Positions 1 through 8,245 of a DNA stretch of 64,000 nt are shown here, in pieces. The notes under the pieces were generated by a model. That model saw only the letters and a list, made by a program, of their open reading frames with translations, was not told where the DNA came from and did no database searches. Location: contig NZ_CP191258.1 of assembly GCF_050410795.1 (NCBI RefSeq), positions 186,001 through 250,000 of the forward strand, written 5' to 3'. This DNA is from Fontivita pretiosa. GTDB taxonomy: Bacteria > Planctomycetota > Phycisphaerae > Tepidisphaerales > Tepidisphaeraceae. The stretch's first letter is position 1; every line of letters begins with the position of its first letter. Made by a program: the position numbers and the translations under genes.

Positions 1-1
1 C

Positions 2-1108
2 ACCACCGGGCTGAAAAACAGCCGGATCACCAACAACTACTTCGATCCGATCAGCGGCGACAACGGGGTCTACGGCTATTACTGGGATAACCTGGTCATC
101 GCCAACAACGCCTTCATGAACGGCAACGAAGGCATCCACGTGATCGACCATTCCGATCGCTCCCGCGATCTGCTCATCGAGCAGAACTATTTTTCCGGCT
201 TGCGGCGAATGGGGATCGAGTACCAGGGCGGCGGCTGGGACACCATCATCCAGGACAACTTCTACGAGAATCCGGTGATGACCAGCGTCTTCTCGCAGAA
301 CGACAGCACCTTCGCCTACTCGATCATCGCCGACCGCAGCCACAACACCATCATCCGTCGCAACACCGCGATTGCCCCGGAGCGTCCCGACGGGACGGGG
401 GTGCGGGTGATCTTCGAGGTCGGCGGCGACAATTGCCTGGTGGAAGAGAACTACGTGATCGGCGGGAACCACGTGCTTGCGGGCAACGATTTCCACGGCA
501 CCACCTCCACGATCGTCCGCAACAACAAGTGGAGCGGGTACCTGATCGGCCCCAGCGGGCGAGGGGTGCGATTCGAGGGCCAGAACGGACCGGATGTGCA
601 GCTATCCTGGGACATCAACCGTGGCCGGCCCGGGCCCAACCGCCGCTTCGGCGGTTCGGAGATTCCGCCGACGCGACCGGACCCGCAGCCCGAGCCACAA
701 CCCACGTTGCAGGCGCCACTGCTGAATGCCGTCGCCACCGCCCTCTCAGAGGTGGAGCTGACCTGGACGGACACGACGGCCGGCGAGGTTGGTTTCCGGC
801 TGGAAAGGTCATTCGACGGACAGACCTGGTTCCTGCTTCACCAGCCCGGACCCAACCGCACGCGGCATTTCGATCGCGGCCTGCCGCCGAACATCAAGGT
901 CTACTACCGCATCAAGGCGTACGGCCCGTTCGGGGAAACGCCCTACTCCAACATCGCCACCGTGACGACGCGCGGGCTGAACAGCCCATCGCCCACGGGC
1001 ACGGGCACAAGCCCATCGGGCACACCGTACATTTCGCCACCTTCGCCTACGACCAATCCGTACAGCGGCCCGACGACCAAGAGCACGTTCAGTACTGTGC
1101 TGGTCTGA
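2..1108 (+). CDS. Secreted right-handed beta-helix protein with FnIII domain (5' end outside window)
   Basis: The reading frame is open from base 2, so the N-terminus lies outside the window; 368 residues are visible. The first about 200 residues show short repeats of the form 'NSRITNN.F', 'NLVIANN.F', 'DLLIEQNYF' and 'NTIIRRNT', typical of parallel beta-helix (pectate lyase-like) coils. A fibronectin type III-like domain follows at about residues 235-325 (hydrophobic beta strands, 'ELTWTD', 'VYYRIKAYG', 'YSNIATVTT'). The tail is rich in Ser, Thr and Pro. The beta-helix part is nearly collinear with the protein at 46179-47873, which carries a different C-terminal module. An extracellular polysaccharide-binding or degrading role is inferred; the substrate is unknown. 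Confidence 0.85.
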   Translation, partial: TTGLKNSRITNNYFDPISGDNGVYGYYWDNLVIANNAFMNGNEGIHVIDHSDRSRDLLIEQNYFSGLRRMGIEYQGGGWDTIIQDNFYENPVMTSVFSQNDSTFAYSIIADRSHNTIIRRNTAIAPERPDGTGVRVIFEVGGDNCLVEENYVIGGNHVLAGNDFHGTTSTIVRNNKWSGYLIGPSGRGVRFEGQNGPDVQLSWDINRGRPGPNRRFGGSEIPPTRPDPQPEPQPTLQAPLLNAVATALSEVELTWTDTTAGEVGFRLERSFDGQTWFLLHQPGPNRTRHFDRGLPPNIKVYYRIKAYGPFGETPYSNIATVTTRGLNSPSPTGTGTSPSGTPYISPPSPTTNPYSGPTTKSTFSTVLV

Positions 1109-1140
1109 AGGGCGTGAGGTAGACGGTCAACGATGCTCGC

Positions 1141-1178
1141 GGCGCGCGGCTCGGCAACGGGCCGCGCGCCGTTTTTTG
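1141..1178 (+). terminator. Rho-independent terminator after the beta-helix gene
   Basis: A perfect 10-bp stem (GGCGCGCGGC at 1141-1150 with GCCGCGCGCC at 1161-1170) encloses a 10-base loop and is followed by GTTTTTTGTT. It lies 33 bases after the stop codon of the beta-helix gene. Confidence 0.9.
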
Positions 1179-1193
1179 TTGCTTCCACTCATT

Positions 1194-1287
1194 AACGATA
1201 ATCCTGATAGAATATCGTTTTATTCTTTGATTTATCGCCCGACTTCGGTAGGCTGAGGCGATCAAACGCCGGATTAGTCGTTTGATC
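1194..1287. promoter_or_regulatory. Two inverted repeats upstream of the sugar oxidoreductase gene
   Basis: The AT-rich stretch between the terminator and the next gene holds AACGATA (1194-1200) facing TATCGTT (1213-1219), and a perfect 9-bp dyad GATCAAACG (1260-1268) facing CGTTTGATC (1279-1287) with a 10-base centre. The second dyad ends 47 bases before the start codon at 1335. The half-site spacing of about two helical turns fits an operator for a dimeric regulator, but an mRNA hairpin is equally possible from sequence alone. Confidence 0.45.
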
Positions 1288-1334
1288 GGCGGCCGGGCCG
1301 GAATGCCCCACTCCGCCGCGGAAAGGAATTGCCT

Positions 1335-2447
1335 ATGCGCTATGGCGTCATCGGTTGTGGAAAGGTCTTCCAGAAACGTCACTGGCCTTCGCTGCGAGGT
1401 CATCCACGCATCCAGTTCGCGATGCTCTGCGACATCAACAGGGAGATCCTGGCCAGGGTATCGCAGGAAACAGGCGTGACCAGAACAACCACCAACTGGC
1501 GCGACGTGGTCAACTCGGACGTCGATGCGGTGCTGATCTGCACCCTGCCGGATCTGAACGTCGAGGTCTGCGAAGCGGCAGCGGCGGCCGGCAAGCACAT
1601 CTACTGCGAGAAGCCCATCGCCTGCACCATCACCGAAGGCCGGCGCATCATCGCCGCGGCGCGCCAGGCGGGGGTCAAGCTGTGTGTCGGGCACCAGCGC
1701 CGCTTCTGCGCCGCCGACCGCAAGGCCATCGAGATCATCCGCGCCGGACAGATCGGCGAAATCTTCAAGATCCTCATGAGCCACAATCTGCCCAACTCGC
1801 CGAACATGTGGCCTTCGCACCGCTGGTGGGACTGGCGATATCTCTACAGCCACGGGCGATGGCTGCACTGGGCGGCACACTACGTGGACCTGATCTGCTA
1901 TCTGATGAATGACGAGCCGGTGAAGGTCGTGTGTGAAATCGCTCAATACGGCGAAGGCGGCCCGCGACTGTCGGATACTGATGCCATTGGCATTTTCCGC
2001 TTCAGGCGAGGCGGGATGGGGATCGTCGAGATCGGCGGCTCGCAGTTCGCCGTTCATCCCGACACCCTCTCGGCCGAGGCCGAAGAACGCACCGAAATCT
2101 GCGGCACCAATGGCTCGATCTTCTACGCGCGGGCACGCGGGTTGTTCCGCACGAACATTCCTCCCGGCGGATGGTCGCGCCAGCCCAACTTCGTCGAGTC
2201 GCACACTGACGAGGAGCCGGCCGACATGTACGCCCAGCACCGCCGACTCCACGAAGCGTTCTTGGAGACCATCGAGAAGGACTCCGCCTCGCCGGTGAGC
2301 GGTGAGCACGGGCTGCGCGCCGTGGAGATGATCCTGGGCGGCTATCTGTCGATGATCCAGGGCCGTGCGGTGACGCTGCCGCTCAGCCAGGCGGACATCG
2401 ATGCGATCGAAGCTCTGCGCACGCCGCCCGCGGGCGCAAGGACATGA
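1335..2447 (+). CDS. Gfo/Idh/MocA family NAD(P)-dependent oxidoreductase
   Basis: The predicted protein has 370 residues. An N-terminal Rossmann fold opens with 'YGVIGCGK' (residues 3-10), and the family signature EKP appears as 'YCEKPIAC' with Lys93, the usual catalytic-site lysine. The C-terminal half is the alpha/beta substrate domain of the family. The ATG at 1335 is preferred over the upstream TTG at 1329 because AAGGA sits 7 bases before it. Members oxidise or interconvert sugars, inositols or glycosides; the substrate cannot be named. The SDR gene follows after 71 bases, so the two probably form a sugar or sugar-acid dehydrogenase pair. Confidence 0.88.
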   Translation: MRYGVIGCGKVFQKRHWPSLRGHPRIQFAMLCDINREILARVSQETGVTRTTTNWRDVVNSDVDAVLICTLPDLNVEVCEAAAAAGKHIYCEKPIACTITEGRRIIAAARQAGVKLCVGHQRRFCAADRKAIEIIRAGQIGEIFKILMSHNLPNSPNMWPSHRWWDWRYLYSHGRWLHWAAHYVDLICYLMNDEPVKVVCEIAQYGEGGPRLSDTDAIGIFRFRRGGMGIVEIGGSQFAVHPDTLSAEAEERTEICGTNGSIFYARARGLFRTNIPPGGWSRQPNFVESHTDEEPADMYAQHRRLHEAFLETIEKDSASPVSGEHGLRAVEMILGGYLSMIQGRAVTLPLSQADIDAIEALRTPPAGART

Positions 2448-2518
2448 CAGGGGCACAGTGGGCAAATCGCGACGATCGGAACCACACATTTGCACAGCAT
2501 CAACACAGGAGCAGACTG

Positions 2519-3286
2519 ATGGGACTGGAGATTTTCAGCCTTGAAGGCAAGACTGCGTTGGTCACCGGCGGGAGCAAGGGCCTGGGCGAGGCGATCGCGC
2601 GGGCGCTGGCCAGCGCCGGAGCGGACATCGCCACATGCAGCCGGCACCTGCCCGAACTGCGGCAGACCGCCGACTCGATTGTCAAACAGACTGGCCGACG
2701 CGTCTTGCCCGTCGAATGCGACGTCACCCGGCGCGATCAGGTCGAGGCGATGGTCAAACGCACCCTGGATGAGTTCGGAAAGATCGACATCCTGGTCAAC
2801 AACGCCGGCTATGCCAGAAAAGACCCCATGCTCGAGGCCGACGACGAGTACTGGAACTACGTGATGGCTGTCAACGTGACGGCGCCGATGTATTTCTGTC
2901 GCGCCGTGGGCCGGCACATGGCCCAGCGACGTTACGGCAAGATCATCAACATGGGCTCGCTGTACTCGCTGAAGGGATCGGACGGCAAGGCGGCCTATGC
3001 CACCACAAAAGGCGCGGTGCTTCAGTTGACGCGCTCGCTGGCGCTGGAGTGGGCGAAGTACAACATCACCGTCAACTGCATTTGTCCCGGATCCATGTAC
3101 ACGCCGATGAATGCCGCGGCACTGAGCAAGCCCGAGATCGTCGAGATGCTGGCCAAAAAGATCCCCATGGGTCGCAGCGGTCAGCCCGAGGAGCTGGCCG
3201 GGGCAGCGATCTTTCTGGCGTCGGATGCGTCGCGATACGTCACCGGCGCGATCCTCAGTGTGGACGGCGGCTGGGCGGCGTCATAA
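2519..3286 (+). CDS. SDR family oxidoreductase (gluconate 5-dehydrogenase-like)
   Basis: This is a classical short-chain dehydrogenase of 255 residues. It has the cofactor motif TGGSKGLG (16-23), the NNAG motif, and catalytic Ser147, Tyr160 and Lys164 (YATTK). It ends in 'ILSVDGGWAAS', the usual family terminus. The start at 2519 is chosen because AGGAG lies 7 bases upstream; a longer frame from 2444 would overlap the previous gene and lacks this site. Overall it resembles 2-keto-gluconate/2-deoxy-gluconate dehydrogenases (IdnO/KduD type) by general pattern. It probably acts with the Gfo/Idh/MocA protein encoded just upstream. Confidence 0.88.
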   Translation: MGLEIFSLEGKTALVTGGSKGLGEAIARALASAGADIATCSRHLPELRQTADSIVKQTGRRVLPVECDVTRRDQVEAMVKRTLDEFGKIDILVNNAGYARKDPMLEADDEYWNYVMAVNVTAPMYFCRAVGRHMAQRRYGKIINMGSLYSLKGSDGKAAYATTKGAVLQLTRSLALEWAKYNITVNCICPGSMYTPMNAAALSKPEIVEMLAKKIPMGRSGQPEELAGAAIFLASDASRYVTGAILSVDGGWAAS

Positions 3287-3424
3287 GCGCCGGGCACGTG
3301 GCACAGCGCGGCGGCGCCCCCGGAGAATCAGGGCGACATTGCAGGCAGTCTGCAAATGCAGACCCGCCGCGGGCGTCGCATTTACACGGGGCGTTGGTAC
3401 AATGCCGCCGGGCATTGGACGCGC

Positions 3425-4828
3425 ATGTCGCCACCAGCCAGCACGAGCCAGACTTCCCGCCGCCGCAGCGGTCGCACCGCCGGGCGGATCGCGGGCATCT
3501 ACGCCGCTTTCGCGATCAGCTACATTTTCGGCTCGGATCTGCTGCTGAAGGCGCTGCTGTCGCAGAGCACGATCGAGGAGCTGACGCAGTTTCAGATGCT
3601 CAAGGGGACCGGTTTCATACTGGTCACCGCGTCGCTGCTGTACTACCTGATCCGTCGCGACGTTTTGCGCATTCACGAATCGCAGGAGGCGCTGGAGCGC
3701 AGCGAAGACCGGTTCCGGCGGCTGGTCGAGTTCTCGCCCGACGGGATCTTCGTTCACGTCCACGGCAGGATCATCTATGTGAACCGTTCGCTGCTGCGGA
3801 TGCTCCGATACGAACGTGCCGAGGACCTGCTGGGCCGGAGCAACTTCGATCTGGTGCATCCGGAGTATCACGCGATCGTGCGGGAGCGAATGCGGATCGT
3901 GAGCGAACAGCGCGCCGCCGTGCCGCTGATCGAACAGCGTCTTCGCCGCGCGGACGGCACGTATCTGTGGGTGGAGGTGGCGGCGCATCCGTTCGATGTC
4001 GAAGGCCAGCCCGGATCGCAGGTGATCGTGCGCGACATCAGCGCCCGCAAGCTGGCCGAGGAGCAGATCAAGCAGCTCACCGAGACGCTGGAAAAGCGGG
4101 TCGAGCAGCGCACCGCCGAGCTTCAGACCGCCAACGACGACCTGCGTACGTTCTTGTATACGGTCTGCCACGACCTGCGGATGCCGCTGCGGAACATCGC
4201 CCGCGCCGCCGAATCGCTGGCGACGATCCATGCCGTACAGTCCGATGAAGCCGCCGCCGAGTACGCCCGCAGCGTGCTGGCGGGCACGGCCCGGCTGGAT
4301 CGGTTGATCGGCGACCTGTTCGAGTATTACCAGCTCGCCCGCGCCGAGATCCGTCCCCAGCGCGTCAGTCTGGTGCTGTTGCTCAACGACGTGATCGGGC
4401 AGCTTCGCCGGGAGCCGGAGTTCGCCCGGCGCGATCCGCAGATCACTGTGCGCGAGCCCATGCCTTGGGTGCTGGCGCATCGCCCAACCCTGGCGCTGGT
4501 TGTGCAGAACCTGCTTCAAAACGCCGTCAAGTTTGTGGCGCCTGACGTGAGGCCGACGATCACGATCTATGCATCGGCCATGCCTGCCGCCATGACCCGG
4601 CTGACCATCCAGGACAACGGGGTAGGCATTGAACCCTACCGCCTTGCGGACATCTTTCATCTCTTCGAGCAACCTCAGGAACTGCGGCAGTCTCCGGGCA
4701 GCGGAATCGGACTGGCGATCGTGCGGCGCGGCGTGGAACGCATGGGCGGGCGCGTGGGCGTGGATTCGACGCCCGGCGTCGGCAGCCGATTCTGGATCGA
4801 GCTGCCCCAGGATCCCACCAGCCCCTGA
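3425..4828 (+). CDS. Membrane-associated PAS sensor histidine kinase
   Basis: The protein has 467 residues. Two hydrophobic segments near the N-terminus ('GIYAAFAISYIFG' and 'FILVTASLLYYLI') are followed by a PAS domain (about residues 95-215, including 'FRRLVEFSPDGIFV' and the PAC end 'VIVRDISARKLAEE'). A coiled coil 'LTETLEKRVEQRTAEL' leads into HisKA with phospho-acceptor His249 (HDLRMPL). The HATPase domain has the N box 'NLLQNAVKF', G1 'DNGVGI' and G2 'GSGIGLAIV'. ATG 3425 is the best start by position before the first membrane helix; no strong ribosome site is seen. No response regulator is adjacent, so it is an orphan kinase. The signal sensed is unknown. Confidence 0.88.
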   Translation: MSPPASTSQTSRRRSGRTAGRIAGIYAAFAISYIFGSDLLLKALLSQSTIEELTQFQMLKGTGFILVTASLLYYLIRRDVLRIHESQEALERSEDRFRRLVEFSPDGIFVHVHGRIIYVNRSLLRMLRYERAEDLLGRSNFDLVHPEYHAIVRERMRIVSEQRAAVPLIEQRLRRADGTYLWVEVAAHPFDVEGQPGSQVIVRDISARKLAEEQIKQLTETLEKRVEQRTAELQTANDDLRTFLYTVCHDLRMPLRNIARAAESLATIHAVQSDEAAAEYARSVLAGTARLDRLIGDLFEYYQLARAEIRPQRVSLVLLLNDVIGQLRREPEFARRDPQITVREPMPWVLAHRPTLALVVQNLLQNAVKFVAPDVRPTITIYASAMPAAMTRLTIQDNGVGIEPYRLADIFHLFEQPQELRQSPGSGIGLAIVRRGVERMGGRVGVDSTPGVGSRFWIELPQDPTSP

Positions 4829-4871
4829 AAAAGACTCCCGACCCCTTTTCTAAGGGGTCGGGAGTCTTTTT
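4828..4871. repeat. 20-bp-stem hairpin repeat, bidirectional terminator (copy 1)
   Basis: The arms are AAAAAGACTCCCGACCCCTT (4828-4847) and its exact complement (4852-4871), with a 4-base loop TTCT. The A-run before and the T-run after make it a terminator for both converging genes, the histidine kinase and the URO-D protein. It overlaps the last base of the kinase stop codon. Near-identical or half copies occur at 23292, 30394 and 55417. Confidence 0.9.
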
Positions 4872-4883
4872 CCGCCGCACCGC

Positions 4884-6014
4884 TCACAACGACGCGTTGT
4901 AGTCGTCGACCACCTGCCCGACCAGGCGAATGCGCTCGATCTCCCCGTCGGCGGCCATCTCGTCGCTGATGCCCAGGATCAGTCGCGGCGCAAACAGCTC
5001 GATGCAGCGTTTGGCGCAGTCGATCAGCGTCTGCTCGCTGAAGGTCGTCTCGAAATACACCGCCGGAATCCCGTCGAGCAGGAACATGTCCCCCAGCGCC
5101 TGCCTGACTTCTTCCAGCGTCACGTCCCCCTGTGGCAGTGGTGTGATCGCCTCGATCCCGTCCAGCCCCGTCTGCCGCGCGTATCGCAGCAGCGGCTTGC
5201 AGTTGCCATCCCAGTGCGCGTGGACGAACTTGCCCGCCTTGTGCAGAAGTTCGCAGCGACGCTGGTACACCGGCAGGATGTATTTCTCGAACCATTGGGG
5301 CGGCAGCGTGCTGGCGTGAATGTTGTCGCCAAAGTTCACGATCTGAATCGGACTGTGGTTGATCACCTCGATCTGCCGCTGCTGCGTAACGTTCAGAGCC
5401 TCGAAGTACTCCTCGCAGACTTCGGGATAATCCAGCAGGGCATAGGTCGCGGCCTCGACGCCCATGTCGGCCACGAAAAGCTGCTGCACCGTGGTTCGCA
5501 GGATGTAGACGGTCGGCGCGCCGATGCCCTGCCAGGTGGCGCACAGTTCATCGTACTTGGCGCGATCGAAGCTCCACGTGCGGTGGAGCGCGCGCCACGC
5601 CGCGACTTTCATCTCCTGCGGGCTGGTGATTGGCCACTTCAGCGGCTCGTTCCAGCGGATGCCGCGCTGCCTGCGATAGACGGCAAGCTGGCTGCCCACG
5701 GGCGTCTCGTAGAGGATCTGAAAATCGGTTTCATTGAGCTGCTGTCGCGTCACGCGGACACGGGGATCCTCGTGGGGCACGATGCAGGCGTTGAACTCAT
5801 AGATGCGATGCGAGCAGCCCAGAGCGCGATAGAGCTGCGGACGGGTCATGCCGGTATAGGGCGGCGGCAGCGGCTGGCCAAGCTCCAGCTTGTCGTCATA
5901 CCAGGACAGAATCCGCGGCTGCCAGATGATCTTGCCGCCGGCTCGTCCGAAGCAGACATCCAGATGCAGTTGGGTCAAATCGAGGTTGCGGTGGTCAGTG
6001 GGTCGGCCGATCAT
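4884..6014 (-). CDS. Uroporphyrinogen decarboxylase (URO-D) family protein, probable methyltransferase
   Basis: The protein has 376 residues with the URO-D type TIM-barrel pattern: 'GWDGN/HAHWDGN' style segments, 'GLDGIEAITPLPQGD', 'LDGIPAVYFE' and the C-terminal 'LILGISDEMAADGEIERIRLV'. True HemE starts with a conserved Arg-rich 'RQAGR' motif, which is not seen, so a corrinoid-dependent methyltransferase or sugar-related role is more likely than haem synthesis. The start at 6014 lies 17 bases after the stop codon of the SDR gene; the longer frame to 6149 would run into that gene. The ribosome site is weak, suggesting translation coupled to the SDR gene. Confidence 0.75.
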   Translation of the reverse strand: MIGRPTDHRNLDLTQLHLDVCFGRAGGKIIWQPRILSWYDDKLELGQPLPPPYTGMTRPQLYRALGCSHRIYEFNACIVPHEDPRVRVTRQQLNETDFQILYETPVGSQLAVYRRQRGIRWNEPLKWPITSPQEMKVAAWRALHRTWSFDRAKYDELCATWQGIGAPTVYILRTTVQQLFVADMGVEAATYALLDYPEVCEEYFEALNVTQQRQIEVINHSPIQIVNFGDNIHASTLPPQWFEKYILPVYQRRCELLHKAGKFVHAHWDGNCKPLLRYARQTGLDGIEAITPLPQGDVTLEEVRQALGDMFLLDGIPAVYFETTFSEQTLIDCAKRCIELFAPRLILGISDEMAADGEIERIRLVGQVVDDYNASL

Positions 6015-6031
6015 GAGATCGCAGGTCGGAT

Positions 6032-6838
6032 TCAAAGCCGTCGCAGATGAAATCCCCCATCCACGTTGATCACCTCGCCAGTGCTGAACGGCAACAGGTC
6101 GGTGGCGATGGCGACAACAGCGCGGGCCACATCGTCGGGCTGGCCCCATCGGCGAATGGGCGTGAGGTCCTGCTCGAAGATGAGCTTGTCGTACTTTTCC
6201 TTCACCGGGCCGGTCATGTCCGTCTGAATCACTCCGGGGCGGATCTCGTAGACGTTGATTCCATACTCCGCCAGCCGTGCCGCGTACAGCGCCGTCATCA
6301 TCCCCAGCCCCGCCTTGGCGATGCAGTAGTCTCCGCGGTTGACGCTGGCGGTGTACGCGCTGATGGAGCTGATGGTCACGATCTTGGGATTGCAGACGGC
6401 GGAATCAGGATCGCGGACCTGCTCGATCATCTTTCTGGCCACAAGCTGTGTGAGAAAGTATGGCCCCTTGAGGTTGATGTTGATGAGGCGATCGAAGCTC
6501 TGTTCCGAGGCCTCGAGGATGTCAGCGCGCACGTCCGGGGCGACGCCGGCGTTGTTGACCAGCAGGTCGATCCGGCCAAAGGTCGCGATCGTCTCATCGA
6601 CCAGCCTTGCGCGGTCGGCTGCAACGGAGACGTCCGCCTGCACCAGATGCGCCCGCGCGCCAGTGCCCGTGGATTCGATTTCGGTTTTGACCTGCTGCGC
6701 CGCCGATGCATTGTGCGCGTAGTTCACGACCACGTGATGATTGACCTTCGCCAGCGCCAGCGCAATCCCCCTGCCGATGCCGCGCGAGCCACCGGTCACG
6801 ATCGCAACCCTCTGTCCATTGCTTTGCATGCTTTGCAT
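6032..6838 (-). CDS. SDR family oxidoreductase (3-ketoacyl-ACP reductase-like)
   Basis: This is a 268-residue classical SDR with TGGSRGIG (15-22), 'LVNNAGVAP', 'ITISSISAY'-type catalytic Ser region, YCIAK (Tyr/Lys pair) and the ending 'GEVINVDGGFHL'. An alternative start at Met4 is possible. It shares the strand with the URO-D gene and ends 17 bases before it, so the two are likely co-transcribed. Similar proteins are usually named 3-ketoacyl-ACP reductase by default, but isolated copies next to non-lipid genes generally act on sugars or small alcohols; the substrate is unknown. Confidence 0.85.
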   Translation of the reverse strand: MQSMQSNGQRVAIVTGGSRGIGRGIALALAKVNHHVVVNYAHNASAAQQVKTEIESTGTGARAHLVQADVSVAADRARLVDETIATFGRIDLLVNNAGVAPDVRADILEASEQSFDRLININLKGPYFLTQLVARKMIEQVRDPDSAVCNPKIVTISSISAYTASVNRGDYCIAKAGLGMMTALYAARLAEYGINVYEIRPGVIQTDMTGPVKEKYDKLIFEQDLTPIRRWGQPDDVARAVVAIATDLLPFSTGEVINVDGGFHLRRL

Positions 6839-6960
6839 AACTGCCTCGGTTCAAGCCGCCGCCGCGCCAGGTGTGCCAAAGAACTGTCGCAGCCATCGTG
6901 TCGGGTTCCCGGCTTCGCCACCTGACGCCTGCTGGCGCCTTTGACGCTTCACGCTCGCGG

Positions 6961-7755
6961 TCAGCCTCTGGCCAGTCGCCATACGCCGTCGATCAGCACG
7001 TACCATCCAAGCATGAAGGTCATGACGTACACGACACGGGTGAACAGCTTATCGCTGAGTCGGCGATTGAGCCACACGCCCGCCACAGCGCCGATCAGCA
7101 CCAGCGGCAGGAACTGCACCGCGAACAGCGGCGAGGCATGCGTGAATTGCCCGCAGAGCACGTACGCGGGCAGCTTGGCGGTGTTGAGGATGAAAAAATA
7201 GATCGCGCACGTGCCAACGTACAGCGCGCGGTCCAGACGCAGCGGCAGCAGATACATGGCGATGATCGGACCGGCGGCGTGGGCGAGCGTGCTGCTGACG
7301 GCGGCGAAGGCGCCGGTTCCGTGGCTCCGCCACGGCTCGGGCAGCAGATGCTCCTGCACGCCGCGCCACTGCCGCCACCAGTGCAGCACCACCAGCAGAA
7401 TCGATTCGATACCGATCTCGATGCGGATCAGCGCTCCGACGATCGTGCTGAACTGATGGAACCACCAGAGCATCAGTCCCCCGATCACGACCCCCGCCGC
7501 CGTCCCCGGCAACAGACGCTTGATGATGCTCAAGCTGAACAGGCGACGGTACTGCCAGACGGCGATCAGATCACCGGCGATCAGCAGCGGCAGCATCAGT
7601 CCCAGCGCCGCCTCCGAGCCTCGCGACGGGATGTGTCCCATCGCAATGGCCATCATCGGCACGATCATCAGCCCCACCCCGCTGCCGAAGCCGCTCTTGG
7701 TGACGCCGATCAGAAAGATCGCCAGCCATGCCAACCCCCACCAGACCCATTGCAT
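6961..7755 (-). CDS. TauE/SafE family sulfite/organosulfonate exporter-like permease
   Basis: The protein has 264 residues and is mostly hydrophobic, with about eight membrane segments. It shows the family layout of two similar halves: 'FLIGVTKSGFGSGVGLMIVPMMA' at the N-terminus is the classical first-repeat motif, and 'GAFAAVSSTLAHAAGPIIAMYLLPL' is the second. It lies 122 bases upstream of the SDR gene on the same strand and could head that operon. Family members move sulfite, sulfoacetate or related anions across the cytoplasmic membrane; the actual ligand is unknown. Confidence 0.82.
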   Translation of the reverse strand: MQWVWWGLAWLAIFLIGVTKSGFGSGVGLMIVPMMAIAMGHIPSRGSEAALGLMLPLLIAGDLIAVWQYRRLFSLSIIKRLLPGTAAGVVIGGLMLWWFHQFSTIVGALIRIEIGIESILLVVLHWWRQWRGVQEHLLPEPWRSHGTGAFAAVSSTLAHAAGPIIAMYLLPLRLDRALYVGTCAIYFFILNTAKLPAYVLCGQFTHASPLFAVQFLPLVLIGAVAGVWLNRRLSDKLFTRVVYVMTFMLGWYVLIDGVWRLARG

Positions 7756-8245
7756 CGTCAGAACGATAGCATTTGCGGAGTCGAATCAGAAGGGCATGTC
7801 CACATTTCCGGCAGCGAATCGGGACGGTGAAACCGATCAATCTGGTCTTGGGCAGTATCACGCACGCTGCTGTCGGAAGGCGTCTCCGCCGGTGCGTCCC
7901 GCCCATGGCACGGGCGAGGACGCCCGTGACACGTCCGACCCAATTGTGGCATGGCCGTCCCGGCCATGCAGGGTGCACTGGAGTTCGAAAGTCCGACATC
8001 CGGGCTGTTCATCACTTCATGCCGCTTCGCGCGGGCCAGACGCCGGTCCGCTCTGCTGCCTGAAAAACGAGGGTTCCCGGAAATGTGTATCAACGTCAGG
8101 CGCGACGCCTGTGAGACCAAGTGCCGCGGCCAGATAATGAGCATGTTCGACCCGAAGCGCCCGAAGCAGCTTTTGACAGGGCGGCGGGCGTGGACTAGAT
8201 TTGCCCGACTCGATTCAACCCCGGACTGATGGAGGTTTCACACCC
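7756..8245. other. Intergenic region before ilvC with several short hairpins
   Basis: I see no gene in these 490 bases. The region contains CACGGGCG/CGCCCGTG (7909-7928), CATGGCCG/CGGCCATG (7950-7968) and CAGGCG/CGCCTG (8097-8111). The first two lie side by side and look like REP-type palindromes; a similar AGGACGCCCGTGACA word recurs at about 36241-36255. It should also contain the ilvC promoter, which I could not assign. No T-box or known riboswitch pattern was recognised. Confidence 0.5.

Noticed and set aside
1089..2495. 468-codon minus-strand frame opposite the Gfo/Idh/MocA gene
   Set aside because: No recognisable domains; the plus-strand gene has the EKP motif, Rossmann entry and a ribosome binding site.
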